From DATGLG01 sp035294245 (GTDB lineage Bacteria > Pseudomonadota > Alphaproteobacteria > JACZXZ01): a DNA stretch of 64,000 nucleotides. Position numbers and translations under genes: made by a program. The notes under the pieces were generated by a model, which saw only the letters and a list, made by a program, of their open reading frames with translations, did no database searches and was not told the origin of the DNA. This document shows positions 16,785-24,601 of this stretch, one piece after another; the first letter of the stretch is position 1; every line of letters begins with the position of its first letter. Location: contig DATGLG010000040.1 in assembly GCA_035294245.1 (NCBI GenBank), positions 124,001-188,000 on the forward strand, written 5' to 3'.

Positions 16785-18389
16785 ATGAACGACGGCGGCA
16801 GGCGTTCATCGCTTCTCACGCGCCGCGGCTTCGGGGCCCGGCTCTTGGCGGCAGGCACGGCCACACTCGTCGCGCCGGCGATTCTCGGCCGGCGCGCCTA
16901 TGGCGAGGCCAAGCCGGGCGGCCGGCTCACCGTGGCGCTCTTCAAGGACTTGCGCACACTCAACCCGATCATGGGCATCTTCGGCAACGAGTGGCGGGCG
17001 ACGTGCAATCTCTACAACAATCTTACCCGTCTCACCGCCCATGGCGGCGTCGAGGGCGACCTTGCCGAATCTTACACGCCGAGCGCCGACGGCATGAGCT
17101 GGACCTTCGTCCTGCGCGATGGCGTCAAGTTCCATGACGGCTCGTCCTTCAGCTCGGCCGATGTCGTCGCCACCATCGAGAAGATCCTCGATCCGAAGAC
17201 GGCGGCTCCCTACAAGGCCGAACTCGGCCCGATCGCGTCGGTCAAGGCGGTCGACAAGCACAGCGTGCGGATCGAGCTTTCCTCGCCCTATGCCGATCTA
17301 CCGAAGGCGCTCGCCAGCTCCATGGCGCGCATCGTCTCCGAGCGCGGCATCGCCGATTTCGCGAAGCTCGACAACACCCCCTACGGCACCGGCCCCTTCG
17401 TCCTCAAGGAATTCGCGCCGAACGACCACGTCGTGATGGAACGCAACCCCCATTATTTCCGGCCGGGACGTCCCTACCTCGATCGCCTCGTCCTGCGCGT
17501 TCTCCCCGATACCACGGCGCAGGTGGCCGCGCTCGAGAACCGGGAGGTCGACGCCATCGCCGATGTCGACGCCGATACCTTCGGCCGCCTCTCCGCGATC
17601 AAGGGCGTGAAGGCCACGCAGGTGATCGGCGGCACCTTCAACAATATCGTGCTCTACGCCAACAAGCCGCCGTTCGACGACCCGCGCGTCCGCATGGCGC
17701 TGCGCCTGGCGATGGACCGGCCGCAGATGACCGACGCCATCGCCGGCAAGACGGGAACCCCGGCCGACGATCAGCCGATCTCGGCGGCCTATGAGTATTT
17801 CGACAAGAGCATCCCGTTGCGGAAGCCCGATCTCGCCAAGGCGCGCCAGCTCCTCAAGGCGGCGGGGCATGGGAGCGGCTTCGAGCACAAGCTCGTCGTC
17901 TCCAACAGCCCCGCCTCGCGGCAGAAGACCGCCGTCGTGGCGCAGGCCATGGCCGAGCAAATCGGCATCCGCTTCAATATCGAGCTCATGGACAACGCCC
18001 GCTACGGCGCCACGATCTGGAACAAGGGGATCGAGTCCTATGTCGGCAATTACGGCACGCGGCCGACCGAGGACGCCATCATCAGCAAGCTCTATTCGGC
18101 GAAATACGGCATCGACGAAGGGCGCTGGGCCGGGACGCCGGCGGGCAAGCAGGTGGAGCAGCTCATCGAGCAGGGCCGTCGTGTCACCGACAGCGCCGGC
18201 CGCCGCAAGATCTATGGCGAGATCCAGCGCATCACGCGGGACGACGGGCCCTTCATCATTCCTAATTTCTTCAACTCCCTCTACGCGGCCTGGGGCTACG
18301 TGAATGAATGGCCGGCGCGCGCGATCAACACCGAGATGCGGCTCGACGATTGCTGGTTGTCCGCGGATGCGCCGGGCCGCAAGGCCTGA
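16785..18389 (+). CDS. ABC transporter substrate-binding protein, family 5 (DppA/OppA-like), Tat-exported
   Basis: A 534-aa SBP_bac_5 protein. The N-terminal TRRGFGARLLAAGTATLV is a twin-arginine signal, with a processing site near RAYGEA. The mature protein has the family's DLRTLNPI, NLYNNLTRL and WTFVLRDGVKFHDG blocks and a NTPYGTGPFVLKEF segment. AAGGAGCG precedes the ATG. Members bind di- and oligopeptides, opines, glutathione or other ligands. It starts 31 bp after the M20-like gene and is followed within 6 bp by the first permease, so it is the periplasmic receptor of this importer. Confidence 0.93.
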   Translation: MNDGGRRSSLLTRRGFGARLLAAGTATLVAPAILGRRAYGEAKPGGRLTVALFKDLRTLNPIMGIFGNEWRATCNLYNNLTRLTAHGGVEGDLAESYTPSADGMSWTFVLRDGVKFHDGSSFSSADVVATIEKILDPKTAAPYKAELGPIASVKAVDKHSVRIELSSPYADLPKALASSMARIVSERGIADFAKLDNTPYGTGPFVLKEFAPNDHVVMERNPHYFRPGRPYLDRLVLRVLPDTTAQVAALENREVDAIADVDADTFGRLSAIKGVKATQVIGGTFNNIVLYANKPPFDDPRVRMALRLAMDRPQMTDAIAGKTGTPADDQPISAAYEYFDKSIPLRKPDLAKARQLLKAAGHGSGFEHKLVVSNSPASRQKTAVVAQAMAEQIGIRFNIELMDNARYGATIWNKGIESYVGNYGTRPTEDAIISKLYSAKYGIDEGRWAGTPAGKQVEQLIEQGRRVTDSAGRRKIYGEIQRITRDDGPFIIPNFFNSLYAAWGYVNEWPARAINTEMRLDDCWLSADAPGRKA

Positions 18390-18395
18390 GGCTTC

Positions 18396-19346
18396 ATGGG
18401 CGTCGCCTATCTTGCGCGCCGGGTCTTCTACGGCCTGATATCGCTGCTCATCCTTTCGGCGATCATCTTCGTCTGCACCCATCTCCTGCCCGGTGACGCC
18501 GCCTCGGCCATCCTGGGCGAGGCCGCGACCCCCGAGGCCCTGGCGACGCTTCGCGCACGGCTCGGCCTCGACCAGCCGGTCCTCCTGCAATTCGCCCATT
18601 GGCTCGGCGGCATGGTAACCGGCGATTTCGGCGTCTCCGCGACGCTCAATCAGCCGGCCGGCGCCATCATCGCCGGGCGCTTCTTCAATTCCCTCGCGCT
18701 GGCGCTCGGCACCATCATCGTGGCGGCGGCGCTCGCCATTCCCCTCGGCGTCGTCGCGGCGGTGAAGCGCGGCAGCCGCCTCGACGGCGCCATTCTTACC
18801 GCGAGCTATGTCGGCATATCGATACCGGACTTCATCATCGCCCCGGTCCTGATCATCCTGCTCGCCATGCCGCCGCTCAACCTCTTCCCGTCGAGCGGCT
18901 TCGTGGCGCTCGGCATCTCGCCGGGCGACTGGCTCGCCCACACGATCTTGCCGGTGATCGCCCTGACCTTCGTGCTGACCGCCCATCTCCTGCGCCAGAC
19001 GCGCTCGGGAATGCTCGACGTTCTCGCCAGCGACTACATCCGGACGGCGCGGCTCAAGGGGCTGCCCGAATCCCTGGTGCTGTGGCGGCACGGCCTGCGC
19101 AACGGGCTCACCACCACGATCACCGTGCTCGCCCTCGACATTGGCTATCTCATGGGGAGCATCGTCATCGTCGAGGAGATTTTCGCCTACCCCGGCTTGG
19201 GACGGCTGATCGTCTACGCCGTCGCCAATCGCGACATTCCCCTGGTCCAGGGTACGGCGCTCGTCATCGGCGCTGTCTATGTCGCCGCCAATATCCTCGC
19301 CGATTTCGCCCACGCGCTCCTCAATCCGCGACTGGCCCAGCAATGA
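18396..19346 (+). CDS. Dipeptide-type ABC transporter permease, DppB-like
   Basis: A 316-aa permease with the DppB/OppB N-terminus (ARRVFYGLISLLILSAIIF), six membrane segments and the EAA loop (RTARLKGLPESLVLWRHGLR). It follows the binding protein by six bases and overlaps the next permease by four (ATGA). It forms the heterodimeric channel with the DppC-like protein. Confidence 0.94.
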   Translation: MGVAYLARRVFYGLISLLILSAIIFVCTHLLPGDAASAILGEAATPEALATLRARLGLDQPVLLQFAHWLGGMVTGDFGVSATLNQPAGAIIAGRFFNSLALALGTIIVAAALAIPLGVVAAVKRGSRLDGAILTASYVGISIPDFIIAPVLIILLAMPPLNLFPSSGFVALGISPGDWLAHTILPVIALTFVLTAHLLRQTRSGMLDVLASDYIRTARLKGLPESLVLWRHGLRNGLTTTITVLALDIGYLMGSIVIVEEIFAYPGLGRLIVYAVANRDIPLVQGTALVIGAVYVAANILADFAHALLNPRLAQQ

Positions 19347-20200
19347 CCGCGCTCTCGACACCCATGGCAGGCCCGCGGCGGCGGCGCGGCGCGCGCTATC
19401 TCGAAATCGGCCTTGCCCTCACCTTGGCGGCGATCGCGGCCTCGCTGCTTGGGCTCGTCTACACGCCCTATGCGCCGTCGCAGGTGGACCTCCTCCATCG
19501 CCTGGCGCCGCCGAGCCTCGCGCATGTCTTCGGTACCGATCGCTTCGGCCGCGACGTGCTGAGCCGCGTCCTCGCCGGCGGCTGGCGCTCCCTGGTGCTC
19601 GGCTTCGGCGCCACGGGCCTCGGCCTTGCCATCGGCCTGCCGATCGCACTCGCGACCGGATATTACCGGGGCTATCTCGACCAGATCGTTATGCGCTTCA
19701 TCGATGCGCTGCTCTCGATTCCGACGCTGGTCTTCGCGCTCCTCATCATCGTCGGGCTCGGTGTTGGGGAGCCGCAGGCCATCCTTGCCCTCGGGATCGC
19801 GGCCTCGCCGAAATTCGTCCGTATCATCCGTGGTGCCGTGATCGACGCCGCGAGCCAGGACTACGTGGTCGCGGCCAAGGCGCGGGGTGAGCGCGACCTC
19901 TATATCCAGTATCGCGAGCTGTTGCCGAACGTGCTGCCGCCGATCATCGTCGAGGGGAGCGTGAATATCGGCTTCGCCGTGATGGGCGGCGCCGCGCTCA
20001 GCTATCTCGGCCTCGGCACCCAGCCGCCCCACGCCGACTGGGGCGTCATGATCAACGAGGCGCAGCAATATATCAGCGTCTCATTCTGGCCGCTGCTCGG
20101 GCCCGCGGCCGCCATCTGCCTGTCGATCATCGGCTTCAACCTGTTCGGCGAAGGGCTCCGCGACCGCCTCCATTTGAGGGATTCCCTTGGCCGCGAATGA
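19343..20200 (+). CDS. Dipeptide-type ABC transporter permease, DppC-like
   Basis: A 285-aa permease with the OppC/DppC features: a short polar N-terminus, HVFGTDRFGRDVLSRVL before the membrane core, and an EAA loop (VVAAKARGERDLYIQYRELLP). The ATG at 19343 overlaps the DppB stop in ATGA, which fixes the start against a much longer open frame upstream. It overlaps the downstream ATPase gene by 14 bases. Confidence 0.94.
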   Translation: MTALSTPMAGPRRRRGARYLEIGLALTLAAIAASLLGLVYTPYAPSQVDLLHRLAPPSLAHVFGTDRFGRDVLSRVLAGGWRSLVLGFGATGLGLAIGLPIALATGYYRGYLDQIVMRFIDALLSIPTLVFALLIIVGLGVGEPQAILALGIAASPKFVRIIRGAVIDAASQDYVVAAKARGERDLYIQYRELLPNVLPPIIVEGSVNIGFAVMGGAALSYLGLGTQPPHADWGVMINEAQQYISVSFWPLLGPAAAICLSIIGFNLFGEGLRDRLHLRDSLGRE

Positions 20201-22022
20201 GCCGGTGATCGCCGTCGAGAATCTGAGCCTGAGCTTTCAGGTGGGCGGGGAGCGCCTGCCCGCGCTCAAGGAGCTCAGCCTGAGCCTTCACCGCGACGAG
20301 ATCCTCGGGCTCGTCGGCGAGTCCGGCTCCGGCAAGTCGACGGCGCTGTTCGCCATCATGAACTACCTGCCGGAGAATGCGGTCGTCGAAGCCGGCGCCA
20401 TCCGCTATCGCGGCGTCGACCTCCTCGAGCAGGACCGCGCGGCGCTCGACCGGATCCGCGGAAACCGGCTAGCCATGGTCTATCAGGACCCGGGCGCCGC
20501 GCTGAACCCGTCGATTCCCCTCGGGCGGCAAATCGCCGAGGCGCTCGAGCGCCATCTCGGCCTTGCCGGCGGCCAGGCGCGACGGCGCACCCTCGAGCTT
20601 TTGCGCCTCGTGCAGCTCGAGGACGCCGAGCGGGTCTACGCCGCCTATCCCCATCAGCTCTCGGGCGGCATGCGCCAGCGCGTCGTGATCGCCATGGCCT
20701 TGAGCTGCGATCCCGACGCGCTCCTCATGGACGAGCCCACGACGGCGCTCGACGTCATCGTCCAGGGCCACGTGCTCGAGCTCGTGAGGCGGTTGCGCAG
20801 CGAGGTCCATGCCGCGACCCTCTTCGTCTCCCATGACATCGGGGCCGTCGCGAAACTGGCGGACCGCATCGGCGTGCTTTACGCCGGCGAGCTCATGGAG
20901 CTCGGCTCCGCCGAGGCGGTGCTCCGCCATTCGCGCAACCCCTACACGCGCGGGCTGCTTGCCGCCGTGCCGCGGATCTCGGGCCGGGCGCGGCTGCAGG
21001 GGATTCCCGGCACCGCCTCCCGCGCGCCATCACGATTCGCCCATTGCGTTTTCGCCGACCGCTGCCCGGCGGTCGCCGCGATTTGCCGCGCCGAGCGGCC
21101 GGCGCTGATCGAGATTCCCTCCCACGGCCTTCGCTCGCGCTGCCATTTCGCGGCACAGCCCGAGAAGCTCGCGGGGCTGCCCCGCGCCCACCCGGCAGCG
21201 ACGGCCGATGCCGCCGCGAGTGGCGGCTCGCGGCCGCTGCTCGAAGTGAGGGGGCTGAGCGTCGCCTATCGCCGGCCCGCGAAATTCCTTGGCAGGCGCG
21301 GCGAAGTGGTGGCCGCGGTCCGGAACGTCTCCTTCCGCCTGATGCGCGAGCGCGTGCTGGGCATCGTCGGCGAGAGCGGCAGCGGGAAATCCACCATCGC
21401 CCGCGCCATCTTGCGGCTCGAGCCGCGAACGCAGGGCGAGATTCTCTTCGAGGGCCGCAACATCTTCGCGCTCGATGCCGCCGCCTTGCGCCGCTTCCGC
21501 CGCAGCGTCCAGATCGTGTTCCAGAATCCGATGAGCTCGCTCAACCCGCGCAAGACCATAGCTGAGCTCGTCGGCCGGCCGCTCCTCCTCGACGGCGTCC
21601 CCGCGCGGAAAGCGCAGGAGCGCGTCCTCGCCGTCCTCGACTCGGTCGGCCTGGGTGCCGCCTATCTCGATCGTCTGCCGCGCCAGTTGAGCGGCGGCGA
21701 GCGGCAACGGGTCGCGCTCGCGCGCGCCTTCGTGACCAATCCCGCCCTCGTCATCCTCGACGAGCCGACCACCGCCCTCGACGTCTCCGTGCAGGCGACG
21801 ATCCTCGAGCTGCTGCTCGCGCAAAGGAGGCGACTCGGCTGCGCCTATCTCTTCATCTCCCACGATCTCGCCGTCGTCAGGCAGGTGGCGGACGAGGTGC
21901 TCGTCCTGCGCCATGGCGAAGTCCAGGAAGTCGGTCCCGTCGCGACGATGTTCGAGGCGCCCGCCCATTCCTATACGCGCGCCCTCCTTGCCGCCGTGCC
22001 CTCGCCGGTCCTTTCCGCCTGA
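20187..22022 (+). CDS. Dipeptide-type ABC transporter ATPase, fused DppD-DppF
   Basis: A 611-aa protein carrying two complete ABC ATPase domains in tandem. The first has Walker A GESGSGKS at 44-51 and LSGGMRQRVVIAMAL. The second has GESGSGKS at 395-402 and LSGGERQRVALARAF. Between them is the oligopeptide-transporter C-terminal motif with its cysteines (HCVFADRCP). In Dpp systems the two ATPases are separate proteins; here one chain supplies both. Translation seems to begin at a TTG (20187) with GAGGG eight bases upstream and inside the DppC gene; the next in-frame choice is GTG at 20205. Confidence 0.92.
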   Translation: MAANEPVIAVENLSLSFQVGGERLPALKELSLSLHRDEILGLVGESGSGKSTALFAIMNYLPENAVVEAGAIRYRGVDLLEQDRAALDRIRGNRLAMVYQDPGAALNPSIPLGRQIAEALERHLGLAGGQARRRTLELLRLVQLEDAERVYAAYPHQLSGGMRQRVVIAMALSCDPDALLMDEPTTALDVIVQGHVLELVRRLRSEVHAATLFVSHDIGAVAKLADRIGVLYAGELMELGSAEAVLRHSRNPYTRGLLAAVPRISGRARLQGIPGTASRAPSRFAHCVFADRCPAVAAICRAERPALIEIPSHGLRSRCHFAAQPEKLAGLPRAHPAATADAAASGGSRPLLEVRGLSVAYRRPAKFLGRRGEVVAAVRNVSFRLMRERVLGIVGESGSGKSTIARAILRLEPRTQGEILFEGRNIFALDAAALRRFRRSVQIVFQNPMSSLNPRKTIAELVGRPLLLDGVPARKAQERVLAVLDSVGLGAAYLDRLPRQLSGGERQRVALARAFVTNPALVILDEPTTALDVSVQATILELLLAQRRRLGCAYLFISHDLAVVRQVADEVLVLRHGEVQEVGPVATMFEAPAHSYTRALLAAVPSPVLSA

Positions 22023-22054
22023 GGCGGCGAGCGCACGCAGCACGCGCCGAAGAA

Positions 22055-22071
22055 CTTCAATAAAAGTGAAG
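22055..22071. promoter_or_regulatory. Candidate LysR binding site (CTTCA-N7-TGAAG)
   Basis: Exact 5-bp inverted repeat with seven-base spacer, about 75 bp upstream of the LysR gene, in an AT-rich patch. It is a T-N11-A type LysR box, and its TTCA-N7-TGAA core recurs at 23105-23119 downstream of the regulator gene. Confidence 0.5.
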
Positions 22072-22145
22072 ATATTGGCGCTTTCTTCAGGAATGGGCGA
22101 AGATGGCGACGTGGGGGAAGACCATGCGCGACCAGGAGGCGGCTC

Positions 22146-23081
22146 ATGTCCATACGCGACCTCAGGACCTTTCTCGCGATCGCCGAGACCGGCTCCTTCG
22201 CCGCTGCGAGCCGCATGGTGCGCCGGACCCAATCAGCGGTGACGATGCAGATGAAGACGCTCGAGGACGAGCTCGGAGCGGCGCTGTTCGACCGCACGAG
22301 GCGCCCGCCGGTCTTGAGCGAGGCCGGCCGCGCTCTCGTGCCGAAGGCTATCGAGGCGGTCGCGGCCTATGACCGCCTGTTCCAGGGCGGCGCAGCGCGC
22401 GCCGTCGAGGGCCATCTGCGCCTCGGCGTGGTGCCGAGCGTGATCACCGGCATCATGCCGAAGGTGCTCATCGCATTGCGGGCGAAATATCCGCGGCTCC
22501 GGGTCGAACTCGCCATGGGCCTCTCGGCCGACCTCGTCGAGCGGATGCGGCGCGGAACCCTCGATGCGGCCATCGTGAGCGAGCTGGTCGGGAGCCGGTC
22601 GAGCCTGCACTGGTCTCCCTTCGTGCGCGAGCCCCTGGTCCTGATCGCCCCGATGGGGGCGCCGCACCTTCCTGCCGAGGAGCTCATCGCCACCTACCCT
22701 TTCATACGCTATGCCCGGCACGCCTGGGTCGGCCAGCTCATCGACCGCTTCCTCAAGCGGCGCCGGCTCAAGGTCAACGAGACGATGGTCCTCGACACCC
22801 TGGAAGCGATCACCACTATGGTGCATCACGGGCTCGGCGTCTCGGTCGTCCCGCTCCGCGTTATCGGCGAGCCGGTATCGCTTCCGGTGCTCCGCGTCGC
22901 CTTCAAGGGCCCGCCGGTCTATCGCGTGCTCGGCGTAGCGCACGCGCCCGGTCATCCCAAGGCGGCCCTCGCCGGCACGCTGCTCGCGGAGCTCAAGGCC
23001 TTGGCCGCCCCGACGGAGGCGCCGGCGAGCCTTCCGCGCAAGCAACGCCGGCCTTCCCGGCGGCGCGCCTACTTGAGATAA
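22146..23081 (+). CDS. LysR family transcriptional regulator
   Basis: A 311-aa LysR protein: N-terminal helix-turn-helix (LRTFLAIAETGSFAAASRMV, RRTQSAVTMQMKTLE) and a periplasmic-binding-like effector domain (LRLGVVPSVITGIMP). GGAGG lies just upstream of the ATG. The C-terminus is a basic tail. It lies directly upstream of, and in the same direction as, the succinate dehydrogenase-like operon, with matching candidate boxes on both sides of the gene, so it probably regulates itself and that operon. The effector is likely a dicarboxylate or related acid, which is inference. Confidence 0.9.
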   Translation: MSIRDLRTFLAIAETGSFAAASRMVRRTQSAVTMQMKTLEDELGAALFDRTRRPPVLSEAGRALVPKAIEAVAAYDRLFQGGAARAVEGHLRLGVVPSVITGIMPKVLIALRAKYPRLRVELAMGLSADLVERMRRGTLDAAIVSELVGSRSSLHWSPFVREPLVLIAPMGAPHLPAEELIATYPFIRYARHAWVGQLIDRFLKRRRLKVNETMVLDTLEAITTMVHHGLGVSVVPLRVIGEPVSLPVLRVAFKGPPVYRVLGVAHAPGHPKAALAGTLLAELKALAAPTEAPASLPRKQRRPSRRRAYLR

Positions 23082-23082
23082 A

Positions 23083-23119
23083 TTGAACTCGATCTTCAAG
23101 CTTATTCATTTTTTATGAA
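23083..23119. promoter_or_regulatory. Two inverted repeats upstream of the sdh-like operon
   Basis: TTGAA-N7-TTCAA at 23083-23099 is followed by TTCAT-N5-ATGAA at 23105-23119. The second contains the same TTCA-N7-TGAA core as the site at 22055. They are centred about 90 and 70 bp upstream of the iron-sulfur subunit start. Tandem sites of this kind suit LysR tetramer binding. Confidence 0.5.
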
Positions 23120-23181
23120 GCCGGCCCTCCGGTAAGATTACGGACGAGGCTTTGCGTAACCGGCATCGACATTGCGGCTTC

Positions 23182-23913
23182 ATGGCTGATCAGCGGTCGG
23201 ATCTGACGGCGTCTCTCTGGCGGGGCGGGCGGGACGGCGCTTACGCGTCGTACCGCGTTCCCTTGCGCGAGAACCAGACGGTGCTCGATGTCGTGACCTG
23301 GATCCAGCGCAATCTCGACACGACGCTCGCCTACCGCTTCGCCTGCCGGGTCGGGATGTGCGGCTCCTGCGCCATGACGGTGAACGGGCGGCCGCGCTGG
23401 ACCTGCCGCACCCATGTGTCGAAGGTCCTTCGCGGCGGGCGGATCGAGATCGGTCCGCTCCGCAACCTGCCGGTGATCAAGGACCTGGTGGCCGACATGC
23501 GCCCCTTCTTCGAGAAATGGCAGCAGGCCAAGGGTGCCTTCCGTCCCTCGCAAACGCGACAGGACGCCATCGCGCCGATCAGGTCGGACAGCGCAGAGCG
23601 GCTTGCCGCCGATGCCGCGATCCAATGCATCAATTGCGGCGTGTGCTACGCCGCCTGCGACACCGTGCGCTGGAACCCGGCCTATCTCGGTCCCGCGGCG
23701 CTCAACCGCGCCTGGAGCCTGGTCAACGACGTCCGCGATGCCGGAAATGCGGAGCGTCTCGCCGCGGTCGCCGCAGATGGCGGATGCCATAGCTGCCACG
23801 CCCACCAATCCTGCCAGGAATATTGCCCCCAAGCGCTCAATCCGACGGCGTCGATCGCCGGCCTCAAGCGCCGCACGGCCCAGGCCTTCCTGAAGGGCGA
23901 GATCAAGCCATGA
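23182..23913 (+). CDS. Succinate dehydrogenase/fumarate reductase-like iron-sulfur subunit
   Basis: A 243-aa SdhB/FrdB-like protein. The plant-type ferredoxin half has the [2Fe-2S] ligands CRVGMCGSC and a later Cys in PRWTC. The C-terminal half has the [4Fe-4S] set CINCGVCYAAC and a second cluster motif, CHSCHAHQSCQEYCP. It would pass electrons between the flavoprotein and the quinone site. I started at the ATG 23182; the upstream in-frame TTG at 23152 crosses the promoter region. Gene order in this operon is B-C-D-A, with ATGA overlaps, unlike the usual C-D-A-B order of the housekeeping enzyme. Confidence 0.91.
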   Translation: MADQRSDLTASLWRGGRDGAYASYRVPLRENQTVLDVVTWIQRNLDTTLAYRFACRVGMCGSCAMTVNGRPRWTCRTHVSKVLRGGRIEIGPLRNLPVIKDLVADMRPFFEKWQQAKGAFRPSQTRQDAIAPIRSDSAERLAADAAIQCINCGVCYAACDTVRWNPAYLGPAALNRAWSLVNDVRDAGNAERLAAVAADGGCHSCHAHQSCQEYCPQALNPTASIAGLKRRTAQAFLKGEIKP

Positions 23914-24239
23914 ATGTGCGGCTCTACCTCTGGCAGCGCGGCACAGCCGCGGTCATGGCGCCGATGATCCTGGTGCATCTCGCGGTCATCTTCTACGCGA
24001 CCCATCGCGGGCTCACCGCCGCCGACATCCTCGCCCGCACCCGCGGCAGCGTCGCCTGGGCCCTCTTCTACGGCATTTTCGTCCTCGCCGCGGCGATCCA
24101 TGCGGCGATCGGGGTGCGCAACGTCCTCGACGAATGGTCGCCGCTCAAGGGACGGCGTGCCGGCCTGGCCGCTATCGGCCTCGGGACCGTGCTGCTCCTC
24201 CTCGGCTGGCGTGCTGTGGCGGCAGTGGTGGCGCCATGA
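23910..24239 (+). CDS. Succinate dehydrogenase/fumarate reductase-like membrane anchor, first subunit
   Basis: A 109-aa protein with three hydrophobic helices and two well-placed histidines, one in LVHLAVIFYA and one in AIHAAIGVRNVLDEW. The last motif (H-x3-G-x-RNVL-D) is typical of cytochrome b anchors that bind heme and quinone. It overlaps the upstream and downstream genes by four bases. It would hold the complex in the inner membrane together with the next protein. Confidence 0.82.
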   Translation: MNVRLYLWQRGTAAVMAPMILVHLAVIFYATHRGLTAADILARTRGSVAWALFYGIFVLAAAIHAAIGVRNVLDEWSPLKGRRAGLAAIGLGTVLLLLGWRAVAAVVAP

Positions 24240-24601
24240 TCGCCCGACGACTCGGCTATCGCGGCGAGGCCTTATGGCTGGCGGCGCTGGTGCACCGGCT
24301 CTCGGGCATAGCGCTGGCATTGTTCCTACCGTTCCATTTCCTCGCTCTCGGGCTGGCGATCGAGGGCGAGGCACGGCTCGACGGCTTCCTGCGCTGGACC
24401 GAGCGCCCCGTCGTGGAGCTCGCCGAGAGCGTTCTCGTCTTCCTGCTTGCCGTCCATCTGCTCGGCGGGCTGCGCCTGCTGCTCATCGAGAATTTCGCTT
24501 GGCGCGACGGCCAGAAGCGGCTGGCGCTGCTCGCCGCGGCGATCTCGTGCGTGGTCGCCTTCGCCTTTCTCGCGGACGCGCTGTTGAGAGCGGGCCCATG
24601 A
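24236..24601 (+). CDS. Succinate dehydrogenase/fumarate reductase-like membrane anchor, second subunit (cytochrome b)
   Basis: A 121-aa, three-helix membrane protein. It has the SdhC-type heme motif VHRLSGIALALFLPFHF and a second histidine-glycine-arginine motif, VHLLGGLRLLLIE. Together with the first anchor there are enough axial histidines for two b hemes, so a quinone-linked enzyme with diheme anchor is likely. Overlaps both neighbours by ATGA. Confidence 0.84.
   Translation: MIARRLGYRGEALWLAALVHRLSGIALALFLPFHFLALGLAIEGEARLDGFLRWTERPVVELAESVLVFLLAVHLLGGLRLLLIENFAWRDGQKRLALLAAAISCVVAFAFLADALLRAGP

Noticed and set aside
17298..19361. Minus-strand 687-codon frame
   Set aside because: Antisense to the family 5 binding protein and DppB-like permease; no recognisable domain.
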